A stretch of DNA of 64,000 nucleotides from Scolanthus callimorphus (GCA_033964015.1 CM066924.1:12692746-12756745), one strand, 5' to 3'; counted from the stretch's first letter, positions 1 through 11,100 are shown. Numbers and translations: made by a program. Notes: generated by a model from the letters alone, not told the origin.

Positions 1-423
1 AACCAACTTCCCCCGGCCGGATTTCTACGAAATTTGGATATGTTATTCCTACATATGTTTTTAACAATAAGTACCAAAAATTTCCCATGTTGTAATTTTT
101 TCCAGGTTCGGGGTTTTTTCGGGCTAATTTGACCGGACTAAAAGGCTATTAGCGAAAATTTAATTAGCTCCATACAAAACTCTGTAATTCCGCTATTAGG
201 CAGAAAATGTGTCAGCCTTGAGTTATTTTTAGTTCAGGATATTTTGACAAAAATAAAAGTAATTTAAATGAACATTATATGGAAAGGCTGAAATTACGGC
301 CGTGTATGCTGCCATTCGAGAGCGTTTTTTTGTCAGTGCGTTACAGTGTGGACAAGATGAAACGTATCAATTTTGGAAAATCCCCGGCAAGGAGAGTTCC
401 AATAATGCTACCGTTATGATCAC
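1..423. other. Non-coding stretch, intron or 3' side of the ankyrin gene
   Basis: AT-rich sequence with no coding signal on either strand. It begins directly after a good splice donor for the minus strand at 423/422, so it is probably intron, with the next ankyrin-gene exon lying outside the window to the left. Confidence 0.5.
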
Positions 424-921
424 CTGTCCAAATAGGTATTTCACAAACTCATTCCTACCCAGGCGAACAGCTTTGTGAAGTGGGCTTTCACCATTCAAAT
501 CTTTTGCCTCTATATCTGCTCCATGTTGAACCAACAACTCCGCGATGTCAACATCTCCGTTCAAGGCAGCCAGATGAAGTGGAGTAATTCCATCATCTTT
601 TCCCACGTTTATGTCAGCACCTTTTTGTATAAGCACCTTCACAACTTCAGGTTTTCCAAGCTTAACTGCTGTGTGCAATGGCGTTTCCTTTTCATCATTT
701 TTACTTAATAGCATTTTTTGTAACACAGGCTTACCACCCTTTTCTTGGGCAACATCTAGTAAGATTCTGGCGGTTTCTGGATGTTCCAATGCGCATGCGC
801 AATGAAGAGCAGTTGCGCCCTTCAAGTCTTTCGCTGTTAGGTGACCAGCAGCTCCAGCTTGCGTCAGAGCTTGGACAACATGATGGGCCCCTGCCTTACA
901 TGCAGCATGAAGTACTGTCTC
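424..921 (-). CDS. Ankyrin gene, exon with about four to five repeats
   Basis: The acceptor is CTTAG at 926-922 and the donor is ACAG|GTGAT at 424/423. The exon is 498 bp, frame 0, and open throughout (166 codons). Successive repeats start at ETVLHAACKAG, TALHCACALEHP, TPLHTAVKLGKP, TPLHLAALNGD and SPLHKAVRLGRN. The block TPLHLAALNGDVDIAELLVQHGADI is close to the ankyrin consensus. The reading frame matches that of the upstream exon after its frame correction. Confidence 0.85.
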
Positions 922-2597
922 CTAAGATCAGAAAAAGGGAAAAACAAACAAGAGAATTTATACAAACATGTTTACATGTACAAAAAGGCCATCAAAGGGC
1001 TACCACCAGAGCTATTACCACTGCACCTCGTCACCGTGTGTTGATGAGCTTGGGGTAGAAGATTGGTCTGTGCATGCCCCTACATTTAAAATCAGACAAT
1101 CAGGGAAGACCCTCCAGCCCTCAAGTAGCTGTTACCAAAGCCATTCCCCTGGAAGTGACCAGACGGAAGCTCTTGGTACAAGGGGAATGGTGACTATGGT
1201 GTGTTCTGTCCTGGCCATTTTTTGCCTATGAATTGGGAGGGGGGGGGGGGGGGGCAGAGAATGAGCAAAAGCTCCAGAGTAGTGCCAAAGGTTGCCCTCT
1301 TTTGTGTTGTTCCTTGTGTGTTGATGTTTAGTGTATTTCATCAATCAATTGTGCTCACATAAAGTCTAATGTCCTTGCTCTGTAGAAGCTCCAGAGTAGC
1401 AGCAAGGTTGCCCTCTCTGGCAGCATAATGAAGTGGGGTTAGCTGTTGCCTGTCTTTTGGTTAACATCTGCTGTCACACCTAAAAGGTATGCAATAACAG
1501 ACTCTTTGCTGCCACTTTGTGGAATCTGCTCTTTAGTATTTTCAGCAGCAACACTTGCTCGAGATTTGGGATCTTGACTTTTGGCTGCATAATGCAAAGG
1601 TGTGGCCCCAATTTTATCTTTGACATTAACATCTGAAATGAAATATACAAACAACCAGGAAGTTGGAAGAAGCATGTAATGACATTTGAGTATAGGAAAC
1701 ACATTAAAAGTATCCTCAGAAATAATCCATGCTATGAAGGCATTGAAAACTAAAATAACAGACTTTTTGGATTTGTTTATCATTTCAGATAATTATACGA
1801 TCAGTGGCAGATCCAGAAGTGGTTCCAAGGGTTTCTCAGAAACCCAGAGTGCTAACAGATGATCTCTTCATATTTCTCCATGTATTGCCCCTATCAGTCT
1901 TCAAAGGTGTGAAGGGGGGTGCAACTGCCTGGTCGCGTGGTCATCATAGGATAAAAAGAATGTATAATGGAAAGGGATGAACCTCAGACAACCAAACTTG
2001 GGTGAAGTTGTCTAAGTGGCAAGGGAGGTGCAACTGCCTGGTCAGGTGGTATGACATCATCGATGACATCATCAAACGAGAAAAGGTTTATATCTTTGGA
2101 AGGGATGGACCTCAGACAACCAAACTTGGTTGAAATTATCTAAGTGGCAAGGGGGGTGCAAGTGCTTAGTCACGTGGTATGATGGTGACAACCTATCTAT
2201 GTACAATTGGCAACCTTTTTGTCTCATTAACACAGAAAAAATATGTAACCAGGCACTCCGCTTTTAGCTTTAGCCAGTGGCACATGTATGGTAGTGGGTT
2301 TCTACTAAAACCATTAGACTACTTGTTCTATTCTGCTATGTGCTATGATTGCCCTCGTTGACTTTATTTTACTGACTCATAGAAAACTCAAAATAGTAGT
2401 CTAATTGTTAAAAAAATATCCCAATAAATTCACATGCCTGCTCCATTCTCTACTAGTAGTCTTACAACTTCATTGTGGCCACACTGAGCAGCATAATGCA
2501 GGGCTGCCTTGCCTTGATCATCTAGTTTGTTTAAGTAAAGTGGTTCTTCTCTTGCAGGTCTTTCCTTGATTGCATCCCCTTGGCCTTCATAAGCAGC
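424..2597 (-). CDS. Ankyrin-repeat protein gene, internal part, three exons
   Basis: This is a minus-strand gene fragment with exons at 2438-2597, 1359-1632 and 424-921. Read in that order they encode typical ankyrin repeats, with signatures such as ALHYAAQCGHNEVVRLLVENGA, TPLHYAA, TPLHTAVKLGKPEVVKVLIQKGADIN and TPLHLAALNGDVDIAELLVQHGADI. Ankyrin repeats bind protein partners; nothing here shows which, and no catalytic or membrane domain is visible. Neither the start nor the stop codon lies in the recognised exons, so both ends are missing. Two oddities: the first intron fits only a GC-AG splice pair, and the middle exon needs a one-base frame correction near 1455-1458. The gene runs in the same direction as the large secreted-protein gene to its right. 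The ankyrin call is secure; the specific family is not recognised. Confidence 0.8.
922..1358. other. Intron of the ankyrin gene
   Basis: No coding signal. It holds a 14-base G run near 1241 and a second stretch resembling the exon text around the words 'gctccagagtagtgccaaaggttgccctc' region (1270-1300), similar to 1387-1415. This suggests a small internal duplication of exon sequence. Confidence 0.5.
1359..1632 (-). CDS. Ankyrin gene, middle exon with an apparent frameshift
   Basis: The acceptor is TTTCAG at 1638-1633. The chosen donor is TTTAT|GTGAGC at 1359/1358, which keeps the frame into the next exon. The first part reads DVNVKDKIGATPLHYAAKSQ, then a divergent linker, then DVNQK. There the frame hits a stop within a few codons, while the neighbouring frame continues with QQLTPLHYAAREGNLAAT, a clear ankyrin repeat. 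One missing base in the run of four T (plus strand) at 1455-1458 would restore a single frame. This is either a sequence error or a disabling mutation. Confidence 0.7.
1911..2185. repeat. CRE-rich repeat family, about two units, in the ankyrin intron
   Basis: Two copies, about 128 bp apart, share the phrases ACCAAACTTGG, GGCAAGGGGGGTGCAA and a CACGTGGTATGA-like end followed by GACATCATCGATGACATCATC. The same family occurs near 29040-29170, 31640-32060 and 35826-36520. The rest of this intron (1633-2437) shows no coding signal. Confidence 0.75.
2438..2597 (-). CDS. Ankyrin gene, upstream exon ending at a GC donor
   Basis: The acceptor is CATACAG at 2604-2598. The exon encodes AAYEGQGDAIKERPAREEPL and then one full repeat, ALHYAAQCGHNEVVRLLVENGA. 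The exon must end at G2438 followed by GCATGT: joining it to the next exon then makes the codon GAT and gives ENGA-D-VNVKD, the expected ankyrin junction. The nearby GT would put a stop in frame. Confidence 0.8.
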
Positions 2598-3278
2598 CTG
2601 TATGATGGAATGAGATAATAGTCCATATGATCATCCAGATCAGCTGTATTTTTTCAATACACTATTTTTAAAAAGGTGCAATACAGTCTCAGTAATTCTG
2701 AAAACTCTATGACCACACCATAATGAAGGGAACTGGAAATTCAAGAAGCCATACCATTTTTTCTGTAAATATAATTTACACCTAATTACAGAAACAATCA
2801 TAAAACATTTTGCCCCATGTAAAGGGATCCCTGATCCCAACCAGTGGACCCCAATGCCAGTCCTTGGATCCCTGATCCAGGCCAAAAAAGGAGTGCCACT
2901 GGATCCCATTTGGGGGAGGGGGGGGGGGGATTTTGAGAAATATCACCTTGGGGGTGCAGAGGATTTTGGGAAATACATGAGTGATTCCAGCTCTGAAAGT
3001 TCTAGGATTAACGTGATCCCTCTCAGAGCTGCTAAACATTTTCATTATCCCTCATCCCTATTTCAACTAATGGAAGATAGGGAGCAAAAACTAGGGCATT
3101 ACATGCCTTTTTCATTAAGATACCTAGGTGAAGCCATTAATTTTGTGTATAGTTGGAAAACCATGTAGGTTTTTTTCTACATGCGCACAAAGTGCTGTGC
3201 AAATAACTTGATGTGCATGAAGCCCAGAACAAATGACAAATTTCTTTTCATTTAATGTCAACTACTACTCACACTTAC
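2598..3278. other. Intron or intergenic stretch without recognised genes
   Basis: Holds short imperfect direct repeats of GGGATCC(C)TGATCC(A)-type text at 2823-2910 and a G run at 2914-2929. The open frames on both strands here look random. Confidence 0.4.
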
Positions 3279-3458
3279 CAAATAACAAGGGGTCTTCTTT
3301 CTACCTGCAGAACTGTGACTGCCCCTTAGACCTGGCACTGCAGGACTTTCTGGGCAAATTTGTTTTGGGCCAAGATATACATGCGTTCTTTTAACCACAT
3401 TCCATAAAAACGGGGTGATGTAGTATGTACTCCCGGAGTAAGGAATCAATGAAAGCAA
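3279..3458 (-). CDS. Possible upstream exon of the ankyrin gene
   Basis: An open frame ends at a strong donor, TTATTTG|GTAAGTGTG (3279/3278), in phase 0, which is the phase needed by the exon starting at 2597. The encoded tail contains CPESPAVPGLRGSHSSAGRK and has no recognisable domain. No convincing acceptor or start context was found, so the left limit is only the extent of the open frame. It could be an N-terminal coding exon or a chance match. Confidence 0.3.
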
Positions 3459-4175
3459 TAATCAATAAAAATCAATATCAATTGATATCAATTAATTGAT
3501 TGATATTGAAAATCAATGATCCATTGATGTTGGTTCTCTGTGTGACACTTAATAATTATTGGAAATCAATACCAATCAATGAATTAGCATGTTTATCAAT
3601 GGAAATCGATTCCCCCTTTCTTTCTGGGTAACATATTTTTCACCAATGCATACCTCAAATGAGCACTCATAGCACCATTCACAACTACATTGTAAATAGA
3701 CAATTTCGTTTCATCAGTGTTAGCTCAGTCATGTCACCGGCTATGGACTGCTTCTTCGGTGAATTGTCCGTAAATCGAGTGAATTTTTTTTACCAGCCAC
3801 GCATTTTCCCCTGTGCCGTGTCTCTCCCTCTCCTGAGTAACTTGACACCGTAAACAAATTGAAGCGTGCAGTGAGTACAAAAAAATCCATTAGATCCCTG
3901 GATTTACAGATGTTCGCCGAAGAAGCTGGGGCTGCAAGCAGTCTATTGCCAAATGCCGACTAAATCAACTGCAGAACTTCCTGTAACAGCAGGATACGTA
4001 ACATGTTTATTAAGACTTATCGATTGAATCAATCACCATTGATTACAATTGATCAACCCTATTCCTGTGACCTTTGAATTGATTATCTATAGACCAATAC
4101 CGGTAACAATCAATACCAATTAAGTAATTGTATAGATTGATTGATTGGTTTTCTGGTGATCGATTTTACTCGGGG
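3428..4175. repeat. ATCAAT/ATTGAT-rich element with inverted ends
   Basis: Both ends are dense in ATCAAT and its complement (3445-3605 and 4018-4165), with palindromes such as ATCAATTGAT and ATCAATTAATTGAT. The outermost text, CTCCCGGAGTAA on the left and TTACTCGGGGG on the right, is roughly inverted. The middle has no such motifs. This looks like a fold-back element with subterminal repeats. No target duplication was identified. Confidence 0.5.
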
Positions 4176-4290
4176 GGGGGGGGGACTCCCATATTTTTGG
4201 GTCGGGGCTGCTAGTCGGGAACTTTCGATTTTACCCCTAGAAGGTACCTAAAATGATGTCGCTTAGTTGATTTTGACTCCTAAAAGGTAC
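4172..4290 (+). repeat. Truncated copy of the GACTCCCATATTTTT fold-back family
   Basis: A G run, then ACTCCCATATTTTTGGGTCG, matches the left end of the complete element at 20872-21126. The matching right end was not found, so this copy is incomplete. Confidence 0.6.
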
Positions 4291-5035
4291 CTTAACAAGA
4301 CATATTTTCCCTCGTAATTTTCTCTCGTGCAAATGCAAATGAAATAGAAGTTGCTGCGCTTGGTGCAAACCCTGAGGATTTCTTGCTGTCAGGGTGGGGG
4401 AAGAGGGATGCTATGTAGAGTGTTTTAATAGTTTGCTCGTGAAGGTTATAATGGTAGCGGGAAGCCCAAATTTCCACCCTAAGAAATACCTGATCCCCCC
4501 CCCCCTTTCCGAAAGCTGTAGTACGTATGTTAATAGTATCAACTTGCAATATTATGTTCACAAACCTCATGAAGCGAAAAAATCGGCTCCGGGTGCAAAT
4601 GTTGTCGATGCTGCCGTAGAAGCCGCTACTGAAGGCTTGGATGTTGGCGCATCGCCCTCGGGATTTTCCCATATTGTCGTTAGCTCTGTTTCGTCGTCTT
4701 TACTAGTTAATTCTTTAATGTTTTTCAATTAAGAACCATGCCGCTTTCAATTAAGCAGAGTATGGGTTGATCTCGTTCTGTAACGGGTAAAGGGGAGTAA
4801 GACATGCCTTAGCACTGCCGTCTACACTGCCTTCTGAAGTTAGTTGAAAGCGGAAAGCGCGCCTATTTATCTGGCCAGCGGAATCACCGCCATAAATCAC
4901 CATAAATCCGCCATAAATCCGCCATAAATGCTAGTGTTTTACACTTTATATTTACACAACGATCGATCGTGTCACGCAATATCTGCAAAGGAGGCTCTGG
5001 GGCAAATCCCGGAATAGGACATTTTCATTATGACG
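4291..5035. other. Unassigned stretch with a Ser/Thr/Ala-rich minus frame
   Basis: Between 4725 and 4560 the minus strand has a coding-like frame containing KDDETELTTIWENPEGDAPT and a Ser/Ala/Thr-rich tail ending in a stop. No start, splice context or homology is clear. A short repeat of CCGCCATAAAT lies at 4886-4930. Confidence 0.25.
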
Positions 5036-5173
5036 TATTTTACTACAACTACCATGGTCAGAAACCTTTGCGTTGTCCCTTTTGTTCGCGCAATTACCGC
5101 CTATTGTTTCCAATAGCGGTTTATCTGCATATGAAAAGAAAACTGAAAAGGTTTCTGGTAGTCGTAGTCAAAT
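5036..5173. repeat. Imperfect hairpin element
   Basis: The left arm contains ACTACAACTACC and CAGAAACCTTT. The right arm contains AAAGGTTTCTGGTAGTCGTAGT, its approximate complement. An inner hairpin (TATTG...CAATA with GCGGTTT) lies at 5096-5130. Confidence 0.55.
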
Positions 5174-5261
5174 GAAGAAGTCAAATGGAAAGTAGCCTGG
5201 TTCTAGGATGAAGTTTCCGTGTTTTAGAGCCTTAGTTCAGTCGTATTTTGGTTATTTCAGT

Positions 5262-5316
5262 GGCTGTTACCAGAGCCTTCTTTCCCCGCCATTCTCGTAC
5301 CGGAGGCTCTGGTGAC
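5262..5316. repeat. Damaged end of the Mutator-like MITE family
   Basis: CATTCTCGTACC is followed directly by GGAGGCTCTGGTGACAGC, so the middle of the terminal repeat is deleted compared with the full copy at 5456-5675. Confidence 0.55.
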
Positions 5317-5455
5317 AGCATCATAAAATTGAATGGTTGGTGACAGCCACCGACGCATGCTAAAAAAAATGGTGGTTTTATGCCTCACAATTACATTTAG
5401 AGCGTTCAATTCGAAGGCATAGGTTGAACAAACGACTAGAAAACGAATGTCAGTG

Positions 5456-5675
5456 CATTCTCGTACCCAGAGCTCCCCGGCTCGTCTGCTCGCAGGGGAG
5501 GCTCTGGGGACATCCATTTGAGGACCTTTGCTGATTGGCTGGTTTTGAACGATGGTGCATGCGCAGAAAGATCTTTCTCTCAACGGCTCTGTATCAAATC
5601 TCGCGCATGCGTCAGTGGCTGTCACCAGAGCCTCCCCGCGAGAAGATGAGCCGGGGAGCTCTGGGTAAGAGAATG
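5456..5675. mobile_element. Mutator-like MITE, copy 1, with 9-bp target duplication
   Basis: A 220-bp element with long terminal inverted repeats that start CATTCTCGTACCCAGAGC and end in GCTCTGGGTAAGAGAATG. It is flanked by the direct repeat ATGTCAGTG at 5447-5455 and 5676-5684. A 9-bp duplication with long inverted repeats is typical of Mutator-like transposons. The element has no coding capacity. Long open frames crossing it are incidental. Confidence 0.8.
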
Positions 5676-5744
5676 ATGTCAGTGTTATTTTGACAGACAA
5701 GTTTTTATAAAGCGAGATTAAGCTTTACGCGTGCGCGCCATTTA

Positions 5745-5829
5745 AGCCAATCAGCGAAGGCCCCCAAATGGATATCACCAGAGCCTCCTCTGCGAGGCGA
5801 CGAGCCAGGGAGCTCTGGGTTCTAGAATG
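5745..5829. repeat. Solo right half of the same MITE family
   Basis: Text from CACCAGAGCCTCC through GAGCCAGGGAGCTCTGGGTT to CTAGAATG matches the right end of the element at 5456-5675. The left half is absent. Confidence 0.65.
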
Positions 5830-7087
5830 CTTCCCCGCGGTAACAAAATGCGCGCGGCCGTGCGTAGAAGAGATGCGCGGTGCATTTCAGGGGAATCACA
5901 TACCTTCTTTTAAGTGATTTGCAAGGACGTTTTGCAACGTCGGCGATGTTAAAAGTTTTATAGGCGAGATTTTCGGCTTGATGTGTGAAATAAGCTATTT
6001 TAATCACTTTATTATTTTTCTATTTTTTCTTTTATACATACTGTTACAAATATCGTACATATACACTCATCATAAACAATACAAAAACAAATACATAACA
6101 TATAGAATAGAATCAGAATACCACGCTTTATGACGTCACAGAAAATATAGCCATTCAGAATGCAGAATGTCCGCGGTAATCCACTAATCCTTCCCATCAT
6201 ACACTGCATTTACGTCAAACGTTGCATTTTATTTTCTGTAGCATGGTATAAAATAGTCAAGGGCTGGTATGTATACCAGAAAATGCAAGTGACGTTTGGG
6301 ATATTCTGGAGTATGGCACTTGAAAGCATTGTATTCTTGGGTTTCAGTGTCACATGACCAAACTAAAACTCCCTAAATATGCCTTTATTGCACGACAATA
6401 AACAAAATAAGGACAGAACCCTTTAGAGATTGTAATATACTTGTGGTTATCCGAGTTTCAAGTCAACCAAGTAAATATTTGTCGAGTTCTGAAAAATACA
6501 ATTTTAGTAAGAAATGTATGGGAACTTTGCGATTCGATGCTTTATTTATTTCTCTTATGACATCTTTGAAAAACATATAATTCACACACAAATGGTATGG
6601 ACTAACAGAAGATAGTCAAGTGCTCTTTATGCCCAAATTTCAGGGAGATGTATTATTTTCTGAATGAAATATGAGTAACGTAATACCCGTCAAGATTACA
6701 GCGAAATGTATGGAGCCGCCATCTGAGTGCCCCTTTGAGGGACACCAAGATGGCGGCCAAATCACGAAATCCCTCAAAAGCGCACAATAATAATAAGAAT
6801 AACATCGAATGACATTTGTAGTTATTCTATAATTACTATATTCTTTACTAGTTTTCAAATTAGACCATTCCTGTTAAGGTTCCCAATCGACTCTTCGAAA
6901 TTCGTGATCGGGTGCTGCGTGACATGAATTACCTTCGGCGATATTTCTGTGTTTAAGTAATGAGACAATATTTGGAATAAATGCTCCCAAGAGGGAGTTT
7001 GTAACGGTATCATAGCTGAAACATAGTAAAATCAATTATAAGGGAATTAATATTTGGTGACGTCACGTGAAACCCAAGAATAATTAG
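5830..7087. other. Intergenic stretch, possible 3' flank of the large gene
   Basis: AT-rich, with no coding signal. The arms near 6325-6360 and 7057-7090 share TTCTTGGGTTTCA in inverted orientation, hinting at a roughly 0.75-kb inverted-repeat element. A minus-strand AATAAA-type signal appears at about 6541-6551, far below the stop codon of the large gene. Confidence 0.35.
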
Positions 7088-7267
7088 TTTTAGTCAAGTC
7101 ACACTAGTGGTCTATTGTCGATGCCGCGTTCTGATTGGTTGGCCTGTTACTTTAGGCTAGCCTACTAGTAGCGAAAAGTGTCGAATTTGGAAGCCAGAAA
7201 ATGGAAAATGACCAGACGTTTTTTGGCTATACAAATTGACCTACTAGTAGTGTGATTTGACTAAAAT
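7088..7267. mobile_element. Short inverted-repeat element (TTTTAGTCAA ends)
   Basis: A roughly 180-bp element whose ends read TTTTAGTCAAGTCACACTAG and, inverted, TTTTAGTCAAATCACACTA. A half copy in the opposite orientation lies at 18487-18606, inside an intron of the large gene. Confidence 0.6.
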
Positions 7268-7804
7268 AATTACTCCTCTCGCCTCGCCTTCGGCCTCATT
7301 GGCTATTGACTCAACTTATGTGCTGCTCACTTTGCATAGTTCTTCTTTCCTTCTACTATTACTTTGTTCTTGTCGTTTTTGCAATGAAAACTATGTAAAA
7401 ATTTTAAATTACAGAATCACTGTACATCAATTTCACTTCTTGTGACTCGACTCTAGACGACACGTATATAGCTGAATTTTCCGAAAATCAGTCATGTGAT
7501 GATAGACATGATGTGTATAACCATGTAAGTGACTATGGCATCTCCATTGTTCTCTACTTATCTACTCTAGGTTTCCTGCACCAATAATGAACAATTCGCG
7601 CGTATAAGTTCCGAGTTAATGGACGATTTCAGCTTATAAGTGCGAGCACGTTATTTTCTTTAGAAATACCTTTGGAATGAAGCACAGCTACCAGGATACA
7701 ACGCGCGAATACAAGGTACTTGGTCCGTGAAATGTAATAACTATAAGACAACCACCGAGATGCTGCGCGCGCATTGATTATAACTGGAATCGCCCACTAT
7801 GTTT
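7268..7804. other. 3' flank of the large secreted-protein gene
   Basis: Directly downstream (minus strand) of the stop at 7805-7807. No further exon or close polyadenylation signal is obvious. Confidence 0.4.
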
Positions 7805-8191
7805 CTAGAAATCCAGACAAGAAAAGTCTCCCTCTCTGACGTAGCCAGGTGTGTCCGCTGATACAAGCCGAGTAGGTGGTGAAATGGCTTTGGTAACCAG
7901 GCCTGCGGGGTTGCGTGCCTCGACTGTAATATAGAGCACGTCACCGGGAGTTATACCATCAGCTTCGTTTGCATGTAGCTCGTAACTCGTCGCTATGCCT
8001 ATTTCAGTGAACGAAATGACGTTGGTGGCATTGTTGAGGTCTGTCCCCATGGCAACTCTAAAACCTGTTACACCGGATTCGATGTCATTAAAGCCGTACC
8101 AGTGAGCTCGTATTGTTTTGTTGTAGAGGTGACAGGACGAGTGAACTCGGTACACGTCGTGTGTGCGGTCTGGGCTGACGATAACGTAACC
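7805..8191 (-). CDS. Exon 10: last FN3-like repeat and stop
   Basis: The acceptor is TACTTTAAG at 8200-8192. It encodes GYVIVSPDRTH, HWYGFNDIESGVTGFRVAMG, YITVEARNPAGLV and a short tail ending CLDF before TAG at 7807-7805. There is no hydrophobic anchor. A donor-like GT inside the tail is weak, so this is taken as the true end. Confidence 0.82.
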   Translation of the reverse strand, partial: GYVIVSPDRTHDVYRVHSSCHLYNKTIRAHWYGFNDIESGVTGFRVAMGTDLNNATNVISFTEIGIATSYELHANEADGITPGDVLYITVEARNPAGLVTKAISPPTRLVSADTPGYVREGDFSCLDF

Positions 8192-11100
8192 CTTAAAGTA
8201 CAAGCATAATAGAGTTCATTGTGAAGACGCAAATGTGTTACTTCTTTGATTAGTTTGATATGATTCAACATTTTACTGATGTTATCGCTTCGCTTTGTTC
8301 TAAAGTGGATGACAAATAGAGGACAAAACAGACCAATATTTGTGCAGACGTTTCGGACTCTTTACTTTCAGTCCTTCATCAGGGCAGTAATCTTGGTCTG
8401 TTTTGTCTTTTTTCTCTATTTGTCTTCGATTTTATTGGGACGACATTGCATCAAGATCCACCGTTGTTAGAGTTTTCAAAACATTTCAAGCCTATCGTTG
8501 TAAAATGGATAAAACCTATGTGCTGAAATAGATTCGACGCGGCCATCAACGTTTGCCTCGGGCCTATATAGGGCGCGGGCTGTGGCAAGGAAATGGATCC
8601 GGGTTGGACCTCTCCTATGGTTTAAGGAGAAACTCACCTTAGAAGGAGGTGTGACATCCACCAGCACTCCAGTAACCGAAACAGCCTGCGTGCTGAGACC
8701 TGCATTATCCACGCATGACACAACAGTTTGATACCGCTGTCCAGGCACCAGCGTAAGACCGCTGGCATGTGTAGTGTTACTCGTAGGTTTAAACTCCTTA
8801 AATTGCGTGACAAATCGGTTGGAGTCGCGAATCGCGAATCGGCATGAATTGATACCACTTTCACGATCGACAAATTGTGTTACGGTTGACGTTAGCATGC
8901 AATTCACCGTACAAGTGATGACATCGTTTTGTGGAGTAACAGCTCCTGGAATGGGCGGACTCAAGTCAATCTTAACAGCACTCGTTGTACCCATAGTCCA
9001 TAGTCCGACCGAGTTCCAAACGCGAACAGTTATGTAATACGTGGAGAGTTCCTCGATATGGCAGTCGTGACAAGCTACGTTTGTTGCCGTAGGAACCGGA
9101 AGTGAGGTCATTTGTTTCACTTGGCAGCCACCAAGGGTTGTACCAACACAGTACTCGGTCTTTGTTATCCCGCTCTCAGGGTCACGTGATGTCCAGGTTG
9201 CAGAGAGCTTGTCTCCAGGTTTAAGCCAATCGGTACCGACATGCACGAGCTGCCAAGAAGAAAAAGTAATCAGAGCAGGGAGTTGTCACCAAACGGGACT
9301 CGAGAGGTTTAGTATGTAAAAGCATATCAAGGTCATCATGTTGCCCAAGGATAAAAGTCAGGATCTACAGGTACATAAGCTCTTTCTAAAGGAAAACGAA
9401 TACTATGGTGGGACACTTTCCCACATATTTCTGGCTAATTTTCAAACATTTAGTAAATTTTAATTACTCTTGCCTACCCTAGTTTTTCTGGGTTAACCTC
9501 ATCTCTGATAGGCGTGGTTTTTCTCTTTGGTTCACAAAAGATTAATAATAATGATGAAGGTTTATTTGACTGGCTTGTTCGAGAGCCATGGCTCGAAAGA
9601 CTCCGTACATCCCTATCCTTTTCACACTACTTATTGAGTCCTTTGATAACCATAGTGTTTGCACTTGAGTTGCCCTCTGCAGGCCCGTAGCCAGGGGGGG
9701 TTCCAGGGGTGCGCAAGCAGCCCCTCCCCCCCACACACACACACGACAAAAAGGTCCACATTTAAGGGTTTGAAAACACTGTTTTATTGTCTAAATGGGA
9801 CAAACAGAAGACTGCAGTCACTTTGGCATACAGCCAGTTTCGTATATTTGCTTTTTCTATTGAATTTTGACTAGCGGTTAATAAATTCATACCGCGTTGG
9901 TCCGCTTTTCTAGATTGCCCACCCCCCACAAAAATCCCTGGCTACGGGCCTTTTTTTTGTTTTTTGCTCTGTCACTTTTGTTGTTTTCAGTTTTTGATTT
10001 CGCAAAGTGCGAGAAACTAATCGCCAAAATACATTGTTATAACTGGCAATTTAAGTTCGCATTGGAGATGGATAACGGGAGACTAGATCAATTCAGTCGT
10101 AAGTCCACAATAAGAGGAGTTCAATATTCAGTCGCAAGATCACAATCATTGTCGCATTTCTGACCAGTTGTTTAATTTTAGACCTTGCGCCATTATTCCG
10201 CGACAGAATGCGAGAATCATGCATACTTACATTGGCCAGCTCTGGTAGAGTGTCATCAACAACAAAACCATCGGACCACGCAAGAGACGTCAAACCAACT
10301 CCGTTAGTAGCTTCAACAGTCACGAAATATTTCACCCCAGTAGACAAAGTAACATTTGTTGCTTCTCCTCTCAGCGCATGCGCTACGCTGTGCAACGCAA
10401 TGACGTCATCGCCACCGAGAAAGGTCCCCAGACCCCAACGATAACCACTGACACCACTTTCAGGATCCGTGAATCTGGTCCATACGGCTTTGACTGTTGA
10501 GTTGTTAGCAATGATATTCAAATCGTTTGTGATGTTGTCGCCATCGGAAACGCTACCAACGACGGGTGCTGAAATGTCAATAATGACGCCATTTGAGTTT
10601 GACACAACTTGAAAACCGTCTTTGTTTTCGCATATTATTCTGTTAATGCATTTCGAGCCGGGGCTCAAACTCAGTCCTCCGCGTCTGCCTCGACCATATT
10701 TGCTAACACTCTCCTGGAATATAATAGTGTCATTGGCGAAAAACGACCTATTCTCGGACGCTGATTGCTGGATAAGGAGCCAGGTGCAGTTTTTGACTCC
10801 GTAGTCATTGTCTTCAAAGCCTCCCCACTGTGCCGCCATGTTGGTGGTATAACTAGAGAACACCATGTCCTTCCCCTCGCCATCAATCACGTGACCCTTT
10901 GTGGGCGGAGAAGTATCGAAGGAGAAACCCTCTGACGTCATTACCGTGGATAGCAACGCTTTGTTTCGTGCTTTTACAATTGCAAAATAAGTAGCAAGCG
11001 AAACAGGATGAAATAAAGGGATGGAAGTAGAAGTAGAATTCCCTGCCAATGACATTTGTGTCATACAAGAACCAGGACTTGATCCTAAGCAATACGAAAA

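Noticed and set aside
5257..5700. 147-codon minus-strand frame, and the similar 193-codon frame at 23370-23951
   Set aside because: Both run across copies of the 220-bp Mutator-like MITE. Their similarity comes from the repeat, and they show no domain or splice context.
6325..7090. Inverted TTCTTGGGTTTCA pair as a transposon
   Set aside because: Arms are short and imperfect, the right arm abuts another element, and no target duplication was seen; mentioned only as a possibility.
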